A stretch of 64,000 nt of DNA from Campylobacter gastrosuis. Its GTDB lineage: Bacteria; Campylobacterota; Campylobacteria; Campylobacterales; Campylobacteraceae. Under the pieces are notes generated by a model. The model did not search any database. It was not told where the DNA came from and was given only the letters and a program-made list of their open reading frames with translations. Positions 46,979 to 55,684 of the stretch are shown in pieces (position 1 is the stretch's first letter; every line of letters starts with the position of its first letter). The position numbers and the translations under genes are program-made. The stretch spans positions 209,364-273,363 of the forward strand of contig NZ_JANURM010000001.1 of assembly GCF_030249845.1 (NCBI RefSeq), in the 5' to 3' direction.

Positions 46979-48316
46979 TTATAAAACCAAACAAAACTCC
47001 ACCCAAAATTCACTGCCGACGTTAGGCTTGCTTTTTACGCCGATTTTTGCATTGTGAAGATTAGCGATATTTTTAGCAATAGCAAGCCCAAGACCGCTAC
47101 CTGCGTTTAAATTTTTATTTCTTGAACTCTCGGCTTGGTAAAATTTATGCCAAATTAGCTCGGTATCTTTTTGCAAAATTCCAGCCCCATCATCTTTGAC
47201 GCTTAGTAAAGCCCGTGTTTTAGAAGTGCTTAGATTTAGCTCAATCTTGCTCGTGCTAAATTTTAGCCCATTACTTAAAAAATTATCAACCAGCCTAATT
47301 ATCATCAGCTCATCGCCTAAAATTTCTACATTATCAGCGATATTGTGGCTAAATTTTATCCCCTTAATACCAGCTAATTTTTCATAATCCGTGGCAATGT
47401 TTTTTAAAACTAAGCTAAGATTTATGCGTTTTAGGAGCAAATTTCTGCCTGATTCTAGCCGTGAAATCTCTAAAATTTGATCTATTAATGAGGCTATTTT
47501 TTTAGATTGCCTTATGATGATGTCTAGCGACTCCTTTGCTTCATCTAAATTTTGTGAATAATTTTTTGCGTAGTCACTCTCGGCGATGATAACAGATAGC
47601 GGTGTTCGTAGCTCGTGGGAGATGTCAGATGTGAGCTGTTTTTCGCTTTTGTAGGCACTTTCAAGAGAGTCTAGCATTAGGTTAAAAACACTTGCTAGTG
47701 TGTGTAGCTCATCTTTACCCTCTGGCAGTTTTATACGCTTTGAAAAGTCTTTGTTGTGTCCGATATCAAGGGCGGTTTTTGACATTGTAGATACTGGCTT
47801 CATTGCGTTTTTTATGGTTTTATAGCCACCATAAAGTACAAATATAAACAAAACTGGCACAAAAATGCCAAGTGCTAGTAAAAACAGCCCGTCTTTTTTA
47901 AAAAAATTATCTATATTTATAACGCCTCTAATCCAAATACCGCTATCATTTGTAGCGATATCGTAGTAGTAAAAGCGGTTTTTATTGTTCTCATAAAGTC
48001 TAATTTCTGCGCTATCTTTTTTAAGTGAGGCGTCAAAATTTTTAGGCACCAAACCACCCACCACACTACCATTTGCGCCGTATTTTATAAAAAATATCCC
48101 GTCATCATAAGGCTCGAATTCCCTCATATCATTAGCGATTTTTGTAACTGATTTTGCTAGTTTTTTCTGACCGGTGCTTTTAAAAATTTCATCTGCTATG
48201 AGTGCTGATATGATGATAAGTGCCGTTACTAAAACGATAATGAAAAATGAATACCAAAGCGTTACACGCGCAGTAATTGGGATATTTTTAACCGTTTGTT
48301 TAATCCTTAATAACAT
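46979..48316 (-). CDS. Sensor histidine kinase
   Basis: 445 residues from the ATG at 48316 (SD-like AGAGGA seven bases upstream; a TTG at 48322 is less likely). Membrane helices at about 19-42 and 143-165 flank a roughly 100-residue periplasmic sensor. A HAMP region follows, then H234 in SDISHELRTP, the N box VDNFLSNGLKF and the G box GSGLGLAIAKNI. It overlaps the response regulator gene and is preceded by a PepSY protein. The signal is unknown; regulation of the surrounding envelope genes is possible. Confidence 0.9.
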   Translation of the reverse strand: MLLRIKQTVKNIPITARVTLWYSFFIIVLVTALIIISALIADEIFKSTGQKKLAKSVTKIANDMREFEPYDDGIFFIKYGANGSVVGGLVPKNFDASLKKDSAEIRLYENNKNRFYYYDIATNDSGIWIRGVINIDNFFKKDGLFLLALGIFVPVLFIFVLYGGYKTIKNAMKPVSTMSKTALDIGHNKDFSKRIKLPEGKDELHTLASVFNLMLDSLESAYKSEKQLTSDISHELRTPLSVIIAESDYAKNYSQNLDEAKESLDIIIRQSKKIASLIDQILEISRLESGRNLLLKRINLSLVLKNIATDYEKLAGIKGIKFSHNIADNVEILGDELMIIRLVDNFLSNGLKFSTSKIELNLSTSKTRALLSVKDDGAGILQKDTELIWHKFYQAESSRNKNLNAGSGLGLAIAKNIANLHNAKIGVKSKPNVGSEFWVEFCLVL

Positions 48317-48959
48317 AGCCAAGTCCTCTTTTAGTTTGGATTATTTCGTTTTTGCCAAGCTTTTTTCTTATGTTTTTTACAAGCACGTCAATGATATTTG
48401 AACTACCAGTGTAGTCAAAATCCCAAACGTGCTCTTTAATCTGATCTCTGCTTAAAATTCTGCCCTTATTTAGTGTCAAAAACTCTAAAATTTCATACTC
48501 TTTGGCGGTTAGTTCTATCTCTTGCTCATCTAGCTTTACGGATTTTTTTAGAAGGTTGATTTTTAGCCTATCTACTGAAATTTCATTATCGGCGTTGCCA
48601 CTATTTCGCCTTATTAGCACTCTTATTCTTGCTAAAAGCTCTTTAAAATCAAATGGCTTTACTAAATAATCATCAGCTCCAGCGTCAAGTCCGCCCACAA
48701 TATCGTCTATCTCGTCCTTTGCCGTTAGTATTAGCACAGCAGTATCAAGCTTTTTAGTGCGTATTTTTTTTAAAAATGTAAGCCCGTCCATTACTGGCAT
48801 CATAACATCAAGCACGATAAGGTCGTAGTGTGCTACGGCGATAAAGTCCATAGCCTCATCGCCGTTAAATGCACTATCTACGCTATATCCGCTCTTTTTA
48901 AGGTGTTTTACGATGACGTTATTTAGGTCTATCTCATCTTCTATGACTAAAATTTTCAT
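48300..48959 (-). CDS. OmpR-family response regulator
   Basis: 219 residues. Receiver with D51 (LIVLDVMMPV) and VKPFDF, then winged-helix domain with LTAKEYEILEFLTLNKGRILSRDQI and the end RGLGYVIKD. It is partnered with the kinase that starts inside its 3' end. 53 bases separate it from the PepSY gene, so all three are probably cotranscribed. Confidence 0.92.
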   Translation of the reverse strand: MKILVIEDEIDLNNVIVKHLKKSGYSVDSAFNGDEAMDFIAVAHYDLIVLDVMMPVMDGLTFLKKIRTKKLDTAVLILTAKDEIDDIVGGLDAGADDYLVKPFDFKELLARIRVLIRRNSGNADNEISVDRLKINLLKKSVKLDEQEIELTAKEYEILEFLTLNKGRILSRDQIKEHVWDFDYTGSSNIIDVLVKNIRKKLGKNEIIQTKRGLGYVIKD

Positions 48960-49012
48960 CTTTGCCTTTCTAAAATTTGCGTGTTATTTTATCAAATTTT
49001 AGCTTTTTGATT

Positions 49013-49495
49013 TTATTTTGTGCGGTTGCTAATTATCTCGCCTGTTTGTGCGTTTATGATCACCTTTCTTTCGCTTTTATCACGTTTTAGCTCTATTTTG
49101 TAAATCCAAGTGCCGTTTTTATTATCAAGATCTGCCTCATCAAGACTCCAGCCAGCTTCAAGCGCTAGTGCTTTACTAGCCGCCTCATCAATGCTAAGTG
49201 AGAATTTTGAAAAATCTATCGCCTCGCTTGGCAGGAGCTTTTTATTTTTGCTCTTTTGCTCTACGATTTGAGAATTTGTCGCATCAATTTTTATCTTTTG
49301 CTTTATGTCATCTTTAAAAGACTCAACCTTATAAAATGTCGTGCCGTTTTTTACATCTATTGAGATGTCTTTGACGCTTGAACCCGGTAGGTTTTTCTGC
49401 GCTATTTTTAGGGCTTCATCGTATGTGATAGCCGCCTGCAAGCCTGTCGTGCCTAAAACTGCTGCTAAAACAGCAAAGCTTAGTAGTTTGTTCAT
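49013..49495 (-). CDS. Periplasmic PepSY-domain protein
   Basis: 160 residues: signal peptide (LGTTGLQA), then two PepSY repeats beginning ITYDEALKIAQKNLPG and SIDEAASKALALEAG, the second ending RKVIINAQTGEIISNRTK. PepSY proteins next to two-component systems often modulate or report on the sensor. It is the first gene of the unit with the regulator and kinase. Confidence 0.85.
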   Translation of the reverse strand: MNKLLSFAVLAAVLGTTGLQAAITYDEALKIAQKNLPGSSVKDISIDVKNGTTFYKVESFKDDIKQKIKIDATNSQIVEQKSKNKKLLPSEAIDFSKFSLSIDEAASKALALEAGWSLDEADLDNKNGTWIYKIELKRDKSERKVIINAQTGEIISNRTK

Positions 49496-49566
49496 TTTTA
49501 ATCCTTTGTTTTAAGTTGGATGAGCGAATTATAAAACCACAAAATGAAGCTAGAATGAATAAATTT

Positions 49567-49603
49567 GGATTTATTTTATTTTTTTGTGATTTTGGCTAAA
49601 ATT
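49567..49603 (+). promoter_or_regulatory. Promoter element, copy 2 of a duplicated 37-bp sequence
   Basis: Same order of T-rich block, TGTGATTTT and GCTAAAATT (49595-49603) as at 42516-42552. Here the -10-like box ends only five bases before ATG 49609, so the message would be leaderless or nearly so. Confidence 0.75.
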
Positions 49604-49608
49604 GCCCT

Positions 49609-50625
49609 ATGAAAAAAATCACCTTCTTACGCGCTAATCCAAAAGCCCTTGGCGGGGCTGAAATTTATCTATCAAGGCTAGTTAATACCCTTAAAAACGA
49701 GGGCATTGAGTGCGAGATAAAAAGCCTAAAAATGCCAAAATTTATAAGCTCGTGGATAAAAGCACTCATCTATAATGCCTACGCAAAAATCACTAAAAAA
49801 GATAGCTTTTACTTCTCGCTTGAACGCATAAGTAGCGCCGATATTTACAGGGCTGGGGACGGGGTGCATAGGGTTTATATGAGCGAGAAAAAGAGCCGTC
49901 TAAACCCGCTAAATGCGGTCTATTGCTACCTTGAAAAGCGGTGCTTTAAAAACGCAAAAATGATAATTGCAAACTCAAATTTCGTAAAAAATCAAATCAT
50001 AAACACATATAAAATTCCAAGTCAAAAGATAAAAGTCATCTATAACGGCGTAAAAATCCCAGATAATTTTGATAAAAATGAGAGCAAAAGGGCAGTTTGT
50101 GATGAAAATTTACCGCTTATTTTGTTTGTTGGTAGCGGATTTGAGCGAAAGGGCGTGGCAGAGTTTTTAGAGCTAATCTCACTCATTAAAGCCCCATTTA
50201 ACGCCATAATCATCGGCAAAGACAAAAATGCAAAAAGCTACGAAGCAAAAGCAAATGAGCTAAATTTAAGCGCAAAAGTGCAGTTTTTAGGCGCAAAAAA
50301 TGGTGTTAGCGACTATTACAAGGCGGCTGATATTTTTATTCTGCCAACTCGCTACGAGCCGTTTTCAAATGTCGTTTTAGAAGCACTTAGCTTTAAAAAC
50401 GTGGTATTTACGACCGCACAAAATGGTGCGAGTGAGATTTTAGGTAGAGAGTTTGTGATGAAAAATCCAAGCGATAAGAGCATTTTAAACACGCTTGAAA
50501 TTTTGCTTACAAACCCTGAAATTTTAAAAGCCCAGCAAGAAAAATCCTACCAAATCGCAACTAATTTTAGCATAGAAAAAAATGCAAAAGAGAGCTTAGA
50601 GCTTGTTAAAAGTGTTTTAAGATGA
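49609..50625 (+). CDS. GT4-family glycosyltransferase
   Basis: 338 residues. N-terminal FLRANPKALGGAEIYLSRL (acceptor glycine loop), VIYNGVKIP linker, LFVGSGFERKGV, and donor motif PTRYEPFSNVVLEALSF (E-x7-E). This resembles LOS inner-core glucosyl- or WaaG-like transferases. Start codon follows the promoter with almost no leader. It overlaps waaF by four bases, so the two act in the same core pathway. Confidence 0.9.
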   Translation: MKKITFLRANPKALGGAEIYLSRLVNTLKNEGIECEIKSLKMPKFISSWIKALIYNAYAKITKKDSFYFSLERISSADIYRAGDGVHRVYMSEKKSRLNPLNAVYCYLEKRCFKNAKMIIANSNFVKNQIINTYKIPSQKIKVIYNGVKIPDNFDKNESKRAVCDENLPLILFVGSGFERKGVAEFLELISLIKAPFNAIIIGKDKNAKSYEAKANELNLSAKVQFLGAKNGVSDYYKAADIFILPTRYEPFSNVVLEALSFKNVVFTTAQNGASEILGREFVMKNPSDKSILNTLEILLTNPEILKAQQEKSYQIATNFSIEKNAKESLELVKSVLR

Positions 50626-51545
50626 GAATTTTTATAGAGCTGCCTACTTGGCTTGGGGACTGCGTTATGGCGACCCCAGCGATTGAGAGTATCGCGCAAA
50701 AATACAAGAACGCTAGGTTTGTTTTTTTTGGCTCGTTTGTAAGCACACAGCTTCTTAAAACGCACGAGAATTGCGAATTTGTCGTCGTTGATGAGAGTAA
50801 AAAGGCAAAATTTCGCCTATTTTATCTATATAAAATGGCAAAAAATTTGGGGCAGTTTGACCTTGCTATTAGCTTTCGTAGCTCAATTTATAGCAAAATT
50901 TTAATTAATTTGCTTAGCAAAAACAGCTTTAAATTTCAAAAAACACAAGAGCAAAAACATCAGGTGCTAAAATATCTTGATTTTATAAAATTGGCTTTAA
51001 AGCTTGATAAGGTGTGCGATGATTTAAAGCTAAATTTCACGCCAAAACCGCTAAAAAACGCTATCGGATTAAACCCGGGCGCAACTTATGGGGCTGCAAA
51101 AAGGTGGTATCCAGAGTATTTTGCCAGTGTTGCAATGTCGCTTAGTGAGCGTGAATTTTTTATCTTTGGCGGTCAAAACGAGAGTGAAATTTGCACTAAA
51201 ATCGCAGAAATTTTAAGCCAAAATGGGATTAAATTTACAAATCTTTGCGGACAAACTAGCATTAAAGAACTTTGCGAATATATCGGTGGTCTTGGGCTTT
51301 TTATCACAAATGATAGCGGTCCTATGCACATAGCAGCAGCCTTTAAAGTGCCTACAATAGCGCTCTTTGGTCCAACAAAATGGAGCGAGACCAGCCCTTG
51401 GGGTAATCCAAGAGCTAGGATTTTACGCTTAAATTTAGCCTGTATGCCTTGTATGAAGCGTGTTTGCCCCCTAAAAACGCACGAATGTATGAAAAATCTA
51501 ACGCCAAAAATGGTGCTAGACGCAATAAAAAAGTGCGGATTTTAA
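50622..51545 (+). CDS. waaF: ADP-heptose:LOS heptosyltransferase II
   Basis: 307 residues. LPTWLGDCVMATPAIESI at the start, GLNPGATYGAAKRWYPEYF in the middle, TNDSGPMHIAAA and ALFGPTKWSETSPWG in the C-terminal half: the full WaaF signature set. It adds the second L,D-heptose to the inner core. Starts in the stop of the GT4 gene. Ends four bases inside the convergent peroxiredoxin gene. Confidence 0.92.
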   Translation: MRIFIELPTWLGDCVMATPAIESIAQKYKNARFVFFGSFVSTQLLKTHENCEFVVVDESKKAKFRLFYLYKMAKNLGQFDLAISFRSSIYSKILINLLSKNSFKFQKTQEQKHQVLKYLDFIKLALKLDKVCDDLKLNFTPKPLKNAIGLNPGATYGAAKRWYPEYFASVAMSLSEREFFIFGGQNESEICTKIAEILSQNGIKFTNLCGQTSIKELCEYIGGLGLFITNDSGPMHIAAAFKVPTIALFGPTKWSETSPWGNPRARILRLNLACMPCMKRVCPLKTHECMKNLTPKMVLDAIKKCGF

Positions 51546-51979
51546 CGTAAATTTTTACAAATTTCTAGCGTGTTTTTTGCGTCATTTTCAGGCTCGGCAA
51601 CCTTGTGGCTGTGGGCTAAAACGCCGTTTTTAAAAATCAAAGTCTGGCGAAAGTAAAACTCCTTGCCATCATCTGTTTTAAATGTTTTTAAACCAAGCTC
51701 ATCTTTAAGTCTGAATTTTTCATCGCTAAAAAACTCAAAAGTGGCGTTTGTATCGGCTTTAAACTGCTCTTGCTCGGCTAACTTTTGTGAGCTTAAAGCG
51801 ATGATTTTAAAGCCAAGTTTGTTAAACTCAGCTTGTAAATTTTCATAACCCTTAGTCTGTGCCGAACATCCAGTAAGCCCAGCCTTGTCCTTTAAAATTT
51901 GCGGTAAAAACTCGCCACTTTTACCCATTTTTGGATAGACAAATACCACAAAATCGCCCTGTTTTAAAATTTCTCTCAT
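51542..51979 (-). CDS. Peroxiredoxin (AhpC/Bcp-like)
   Basis: 145 residues, thioredoxin fold. VVFVYPKMG at strand 1 and the single recognised Cys in LTGCSAQTKGYENL, in the Bcp position but with TGC in place of the usual TPGCT motif. Later RQTLIFKNGVLAHSH. Probably a thiol peroxidase using an outside reductant. It starts in the modB stop (ATGA) and is cotranscribed with it. Confidence 0.8.
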   Translation of the reverse strand: MREILKQGDFVVFVYPKMGKSGEFLPQILKDKAGLTGCSAQTKGYENLQAEFNKLGFKIIALSSQKLAEQEQFKADTNATFEFFSDEKFRLKDELGLKTFKTDDGKEFYFRQTLIFKNGVLAHSHKVAEPENDAKNTLEICKNLR

Positions 51980-52638
51980 CTTTTATCCTTTAAAAAATAT
52001 AGCAAAGATAGCACACTAAAACTAAAAAGTAGCATAATGCCAGAGTAAATTTGTGCTTTTTCGTAATCAAGCATCTCAACCGCTTCAAAAATGGCAATAC
52101 TAGCTACTCTGGTTTGCTCGCCAACGCTACCGCCAATCATCAAAACTACACCAAACTCACCCATAGTATGAGCAAAACTAATCACAACAGCACTCATCAG
52201 GCTTGGCTTAATATTTGGCAGGGCTACAAAAAATAGGGTTGAAATTCTACCTTTACCTAGCGAATAACTGGCTTCAAAAAGGCTAGGGCGAAGGCTCTCA
52301 AAGCCCGATTTTAACGGAGCAAACATAAATGGCAGTGAGTAAATACAACTTGCTATGACAAGTCCAGTGAAGTTAAAAACCAAGCGAATATCAAAGGTGC
52401 TTTCTATAAATTTACCAAATGCCGAGTAGGGCGATAAAAACAGCAACAAATAAAAGCCCAAAACGCTTGGAGGCAAGACAAGTGGCAGTGAGATTATGGC
52501 TTCAAGGACGCTTTTAAATCTAAAATTGCAACGAGCCATAAAATAAGCAAGTGGCAACGTGATAAAAAATAGCAAAATGGTCGTAACTAGCGAGAGTTTT
52601 AGCGAGAGATAAAATGGGGTTAAATCAAGCATTTGCAA
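51976..52638 (-). CDS. modB: Molybdate ABC transporter permease ModB
   Basis: 220 residues with five to six helices. Cytoplasmic coupling loop EASYSLGKGRISTLFFVALPNI (EAA motif) and FAHTMGEFGVVLMIGG are typical of ModB. Its partners modA and modC are more than 7.5 kb away at 60-62 kb, on the other strand. It shares a transcript with a peroxiredoxin. Upstream lies selC. Confidence 0.88.
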   Translation of the reverse strand: MQMLDLTPFYLSLKLSLVTTILLFFITLPLAYFMARCNFRFKSVLEAIISLPLVLPPSVLGFYLLLFLSPYSAFGKFIESTFDIRLVFNFTGLVIASCIYSLPFMFAPLKSGFESLRPSLFEASYSLGKGRISTLFFVALPNIKPSLMSAVVISFAHTMGEFGVVLMIGGSVGEQTRVASIAIFEAVEMLDYEKAQIYSGIMLLFSFSVLSLLYFLKDKR

Positions 52639-52715
52639 CCTTAAATTATTTTTTGATATTTTATAACAAGCTTGATAAAAGGTGCTTTAAACGAGATAAA
52701 TATAAAAAGATAATT

Positions 52716-52814
52716 TGGCGAGAGAGTGAGAGAATCGAACTCCCCACAAAGCGGTCAACCGCCCCGTCATCGGATTTGAAGTCCGCGAGTGCCACCAGAT
52801 CACCTTACTCTCCA
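52716..52814 (-). tRNA. selC: tRNA-Sec (anticodon UCA), selC
   Basis: Minus strand, about 99 bases with encoded CCA. Long acceptor stem (GGAGAGU / ACUCUCU), D arm GGUG/CACU, anticodon arm CGGACUUCAAAUCCG with UCA at 52777-52779, long variable arm GCGG-UUGA-CCGC, and T arm GGGAG-UUCGAUU-CUCUC. The outermost acceptor pair is imperfect (U-C or G-U depending on register), so the 5' end is uncertain by one base. It serves the UGA in fdhA. Confidence 0.93.
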
Positions 52815-52898
52815 AAAGTTTGACATTATAACCTTTTTATCTGAATTTTAGTTCAAAGCGGTTAAAATTTTAAAAATTTTAGAAAAAAAGAAGCCGTT

Positions 52899-53465
52899 TT
52901 GAGATTTGTTTTGCTAGTTTTTTTGCTGTTTTTTACTGGTTGCGTGGCTCGTTTAACGCCGATTTCAAACGCAATAAATATCTATGATGCATACTCAATT
53001 TCAAGGGATCAGCGTGGAATTTACTCAATCACAAAAGATAAGATAATCCAAACTAAAATCCAGTCAAAAATTCTATTTGATAAGGATTTAAGCTTTATGG
53101 ACATTGAGATTGAGAGCTTTTATGGCGATGTCTATTTAATCGGACTTGTTAAAGATAATGAGATGATAAAAAAGATAGTTCAGATCGCAAAAACGACTGA
53201 CGGCGTTAAGAAAATTTACACATATTTAAAGATAAAAAAAGATGAGTATCCTTGCAACGGCTTTAATATCCTAGCAAATTTAAAGCGTGAGCTATTTAGC
53301 GATAGCAGTGTAGAAGGCACAAATGTGCGTGTGAGCGTGGTCGGCTGTGATGTGGTATTTAGCGGTGTGATAGCTGACGCTAAGCAAGAAGAGCACGCCA
53401 TTTGGTATGCTAGACACACGCAGGGCGTGGCTGATGTTTATTCGTTTTTAAAAATTTTAGATTAA
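52899..53465 (+). CDS. BON-domain lipoprotein
   Basis: 188 residues starting with TTG (A-rich leader with AAAGAAG). Lipobox FFTGC with Cys15. Two BON-like repeats (about 55-105 and 125-185): one with FMDIEIESFYGDVYLIGLV and one with VRVSVVGCDVVFSGVIADAKQEE. These domains bind phospholipid or membrane surfaces; E. coli DolP and OsmY are examples. Stands alone with selC behind it. Outer-membrane anchoring is likely. Confidence 0.85.
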   Translation: MRFVLLVFLLFFTGCVARLTPISNAINIYDAYSISRDQRGIYSITKDKIIQTKIQSKILFDKDLSFMDIEIESFYGDVYLIGLVKDNEMIKKIVQIAKTTDGVKKIYTYLKIKKDEYPCNGFNILANLKRELFSDSSVEGTNVRVSVVGCDVVFSGVIADAKQEEHAIWYARHTQGVADVYSFLKILD

Positions 53466-53562
53466 TTTTAAAAATTTATTTTACTTGATAGCGAGTGCAA
53501 AAATAGGCTTTGACGTGCTTAATTTAACCAAATATGTTTTTAAAGCTGATAAAAATCTGTTT

Positions 53563-54753
53563 TTAGCCCCAAATTTTGCCACTTTTACCCATATTGATTA
53601 GCCTAAGTCCGATTTTATAAGTCTTTGTATCTTTTATTTTTAATGCCTCTTTGTAGTCTGGATACTCATTAAGCTTTGGATGATTTTTTGCTGGTTTTTC
53701 ATTCTTGTGTAGAGCAGTTATGTAGCTTAATATAAATGGCATTTTGATGACGCCAAATGGACTTTTTTGGCAGTTTTGTATGGCAAAACCGAGTTTATAT
53801 GAGAGATGATTTTTTATCCTATCTTTTGCCGTGCCAAATTCTAGATTAAATTTTAGCTTTTTAATCTCGTTTTTTAGGGCTAAATTTTCATCTTTTAAGG
53901 CTAGATTCTCACTTTCTAGTTTGGTTATTTTTAGCTGTTCTGGCGTTGGGGCTGGTTTTGTTATTGGCGTTAAAATTTGCTGTTTGCTTCTATTTATTAG
54001 CTCACTAAAATCCATTTTTTGTGCCTTAAATGGCGTGATTTGTTTGTTTGAGATTTTCTTTTCTAACTCGTCAAGGTAAAAATTTATATTTTTTTCAAGA
54101 CTAATGCCATTAAAATCCGCAAAATGATACTCCCACCATTTTAACGCTAAAAGTCTTTTTATCGTGCTTTCATCAAATCTATACTTTAAAATTCTTGCTG
54201 GACTTCCACCAACGACGGCGTATGGTGGGACATCTTTTGTAACGATAGCGTTTTGTGCTACGACGCATCCAGTGTGAAGCGTGATACCAGGCTTAATAAG
54301 GGCATTTGTGCAAATATAAACGTCGTTTTCAAGGATGGTCGGTGTTGGTGGTGGGACTAGCTTGTTATGTGGGATAAATTCAAAACTTTTGCCGATTTTA
54401 TTGATAGCACCATCTTTAAAAATGTAGAAATTTGGGTCATACGTAAAGCTTGATGTGCTGATTGTTTGAAGCGGATGTTTGGTAGCTATTAGGCTAAATC
54501 CGTTGGCAATAGAACAATATCTGCCAATTTTAATCTCAATGCTTGGGATGATAGCATTTGAGTAGCTAAAACTACCCATAGCACAGATATTTGTGCCTTT
54601 ATTTATGGTTGAAAACTCCTCCATAAAACCATTTTGTGGGACGTTTATAATCTCATCATCTTTAAATCTTGAAATTTTGCCATTGGGATAGGTTAGTAAA
54701 ACATTAAAATTTTCTAAATATTCTCTAACAAATTTATTTACTTTTATCTGCAT
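53563..54753 (-). CDS. CatB/XAT-type acetyltransferase with coiled-coil extension
   Basis: 396 residues. A left-handed beta-helix acetyltransferase covers about 40-210 (IEIKGRYCSIANGFSL-type start, CTNALIKPGITLHTG, end AIVTKDVPPYAVVGGSPARIL). A Pro-rich hinge follows (TPITKPAPTPEQ), then a leucine heptad coiled coil (about 275-305: LESENLALKDENLALKNEI) and a basic C-terminal part. The usual enzyme is about 210 residues, so the tail doubles it. A 15-base poly-T lies just before its -10 box. Likely acetylates a surface sugar. Confidence 0.82.
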   Translation of the reverse strand: MQIKVNKFVREYLENFNVLLTYPNGKISRFKDDEIINVPQNGFMEEFSTINKGTNICAMGSFSYSNAIIPSIEIKIGRYCSIANGFSLIATKHPLQTISTSSFTYDPNFYIFKDGAINKIGKSFEFIPHNKLVPPPTPTILENDVYICTNALIKPGITLHTGCVVAQNAIVTKDVPPYAVVGGSPARILKYRFDESTIKRLLALKWWEYHFADFNGISLEKNINFYLDELEKKISNKQITPFKAQKMDFSELINRSKQQILTPITKPAPTPEQLKITKLESENLALKDENLALKNEIKKLKFNLEFGTAKDRIKNHLSYKLGFAIQNCQKSPFGVIKMPFILSYITALHKNEKPAKNHPKLNEYPDYKEALKIKDTKTYKIGLRLINMGKSGKIWG

Positions 54754-54773
54754 TTATCGCTCCAAAAAAGGCG

Positions 54774-54796
54774 ATAATATCAAAAAAAAAAAAAAA
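54774..54796 (-). promoter_or_regulatory. Extended -10 promoter abutting a 15-base poly-T tract
   Basis: On the minus strand 15 Ts (54782-54796) run directly into GATATTAT. This gives TGA-TATTAT, an extended -10 (TGn plus TATTAT) 21 bases before the ATG at 54753. SD GGAG follows at about 54760. Tract length could change promoter strength. Confidence 0.65.
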
Positions 54797-54892
54797 TGAA
54801 ATTAGAAAGAAAAATTAGTTTTAAAATTTATATTTAATTTAAATTTATTGCTTTGTTGGTAGCCATATCAAGCCGCTAACAAAGCAAAATTT

Positions 54893-55684
54893 TTATTTTA
54901 TAGCCGAAGTTATCGTGCCTTTGTAGGTTTTTTCAATATAATCTTTTACGCTTTTTGACCCAAAAAATTTAGCGATTTTTTGATAGGTTTCACTCTTTTC
55001 ATCCTCGCCTCTAACCGCTAAAATCATCACCGCTAATGGCTCATCGTCGCTTTCAAAAAATAGCCCAGTTTTTGCTACATCAAGCCCAGCACTATACACG
55101 TAATTCATCGTAATCACCGCTATATCAGCATCACTTAGTGAGCGTGGAAGCTGCGCGGCTTCTAGCTCTAAGAACTGCAAATTTTTTGGATTATTTTCAA
55201 TATCACTTAGTGTTGCTTTAAAGCCAAGCCCTGCTTTTAGCGTGATTAGACCTGCTTTTTGTAGTAGCACCAAAGCCCTGCCTTCGTTTGTCGGGTCGTT
55301 TGGAATGGCTACGACGGCGTTTTGTGGCAAGTTATTAAGTGAGCTAAATTTATCGCTGTAAATTCCCATTCTCATTAGGATTGTGCGGCCGATATTTTTT
55401 AAATTTGTCTTACGCTGTGCGTTAAAGTTATTTAAAAACGGCTCATGCTGGTAGCTTACCATATCAAGTTCGCCGTCAGCTAGGCTCTGATTTGGCGTGA
55501 TATAGTCGCTAAACTCAACGACTTTAATGTCAATGCCGTGATTTTTAGCCTCTCTTGCTACGGCTTCTACTACGTCAGCGTGAGGCCCAGCTGTGGCACC
55601 TATTTTTATCGTTTGTGTTTTATTCTCGCTAGAACAGCCCAAAATCATAGCCAAAAAAGCCACTAAAAATGCAAATTTTTTCAT
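54893..55684 (-). CDS. metQ: NlpA/MetQ-family substrate-binding lipoprotein
   Basis: 263 residues. Lipobox MILGC with Cys17, then a MetQ-like fold: IKIGATAGPHADVV, VVEFSDYITPNQSLADGELDMVSYQHEPFL, VAIPNDPTNEGRALVLLQ and VITMNYVYSAGL. Normally it works with MetN/MetI in methionine uptake, but neither gene is near. It starts in the stop of the RND gene (ATGA) at the end of an Mla-like operon. Confidence 0.87.
   Translation of the reverse strand: MKKFAFLVAFLAMILGCSSENKTQTIKIGATAGPHADVVEAVAREAKNHGIDIKVVEFSDYITPNQSLADGELDMVSYQHEPFLNNFNAQRKTNLKNIGRTILMRMGIYSDKFSSLNNLPQNAVVAIPNDPTNEGRALVLLQKAGLITLKAGLGFKATLSDIENNPKNLQFLELEAAQLPRSLSDADIAVITMNYVYSAGLDVAKTGLFFESDDEPLAVMILAVRGEDEKSETYQKIAKFFGSKSVKDYIEKTYKGTITSAIK

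Noticed and set aside
54782-54796. Poly-A/T run as the tail of a terminator for the acetyltransferase neighbours
   Set aside because: No stem precedes it on either strand, and it lies upstream, not downstream, of the adjacent gene.
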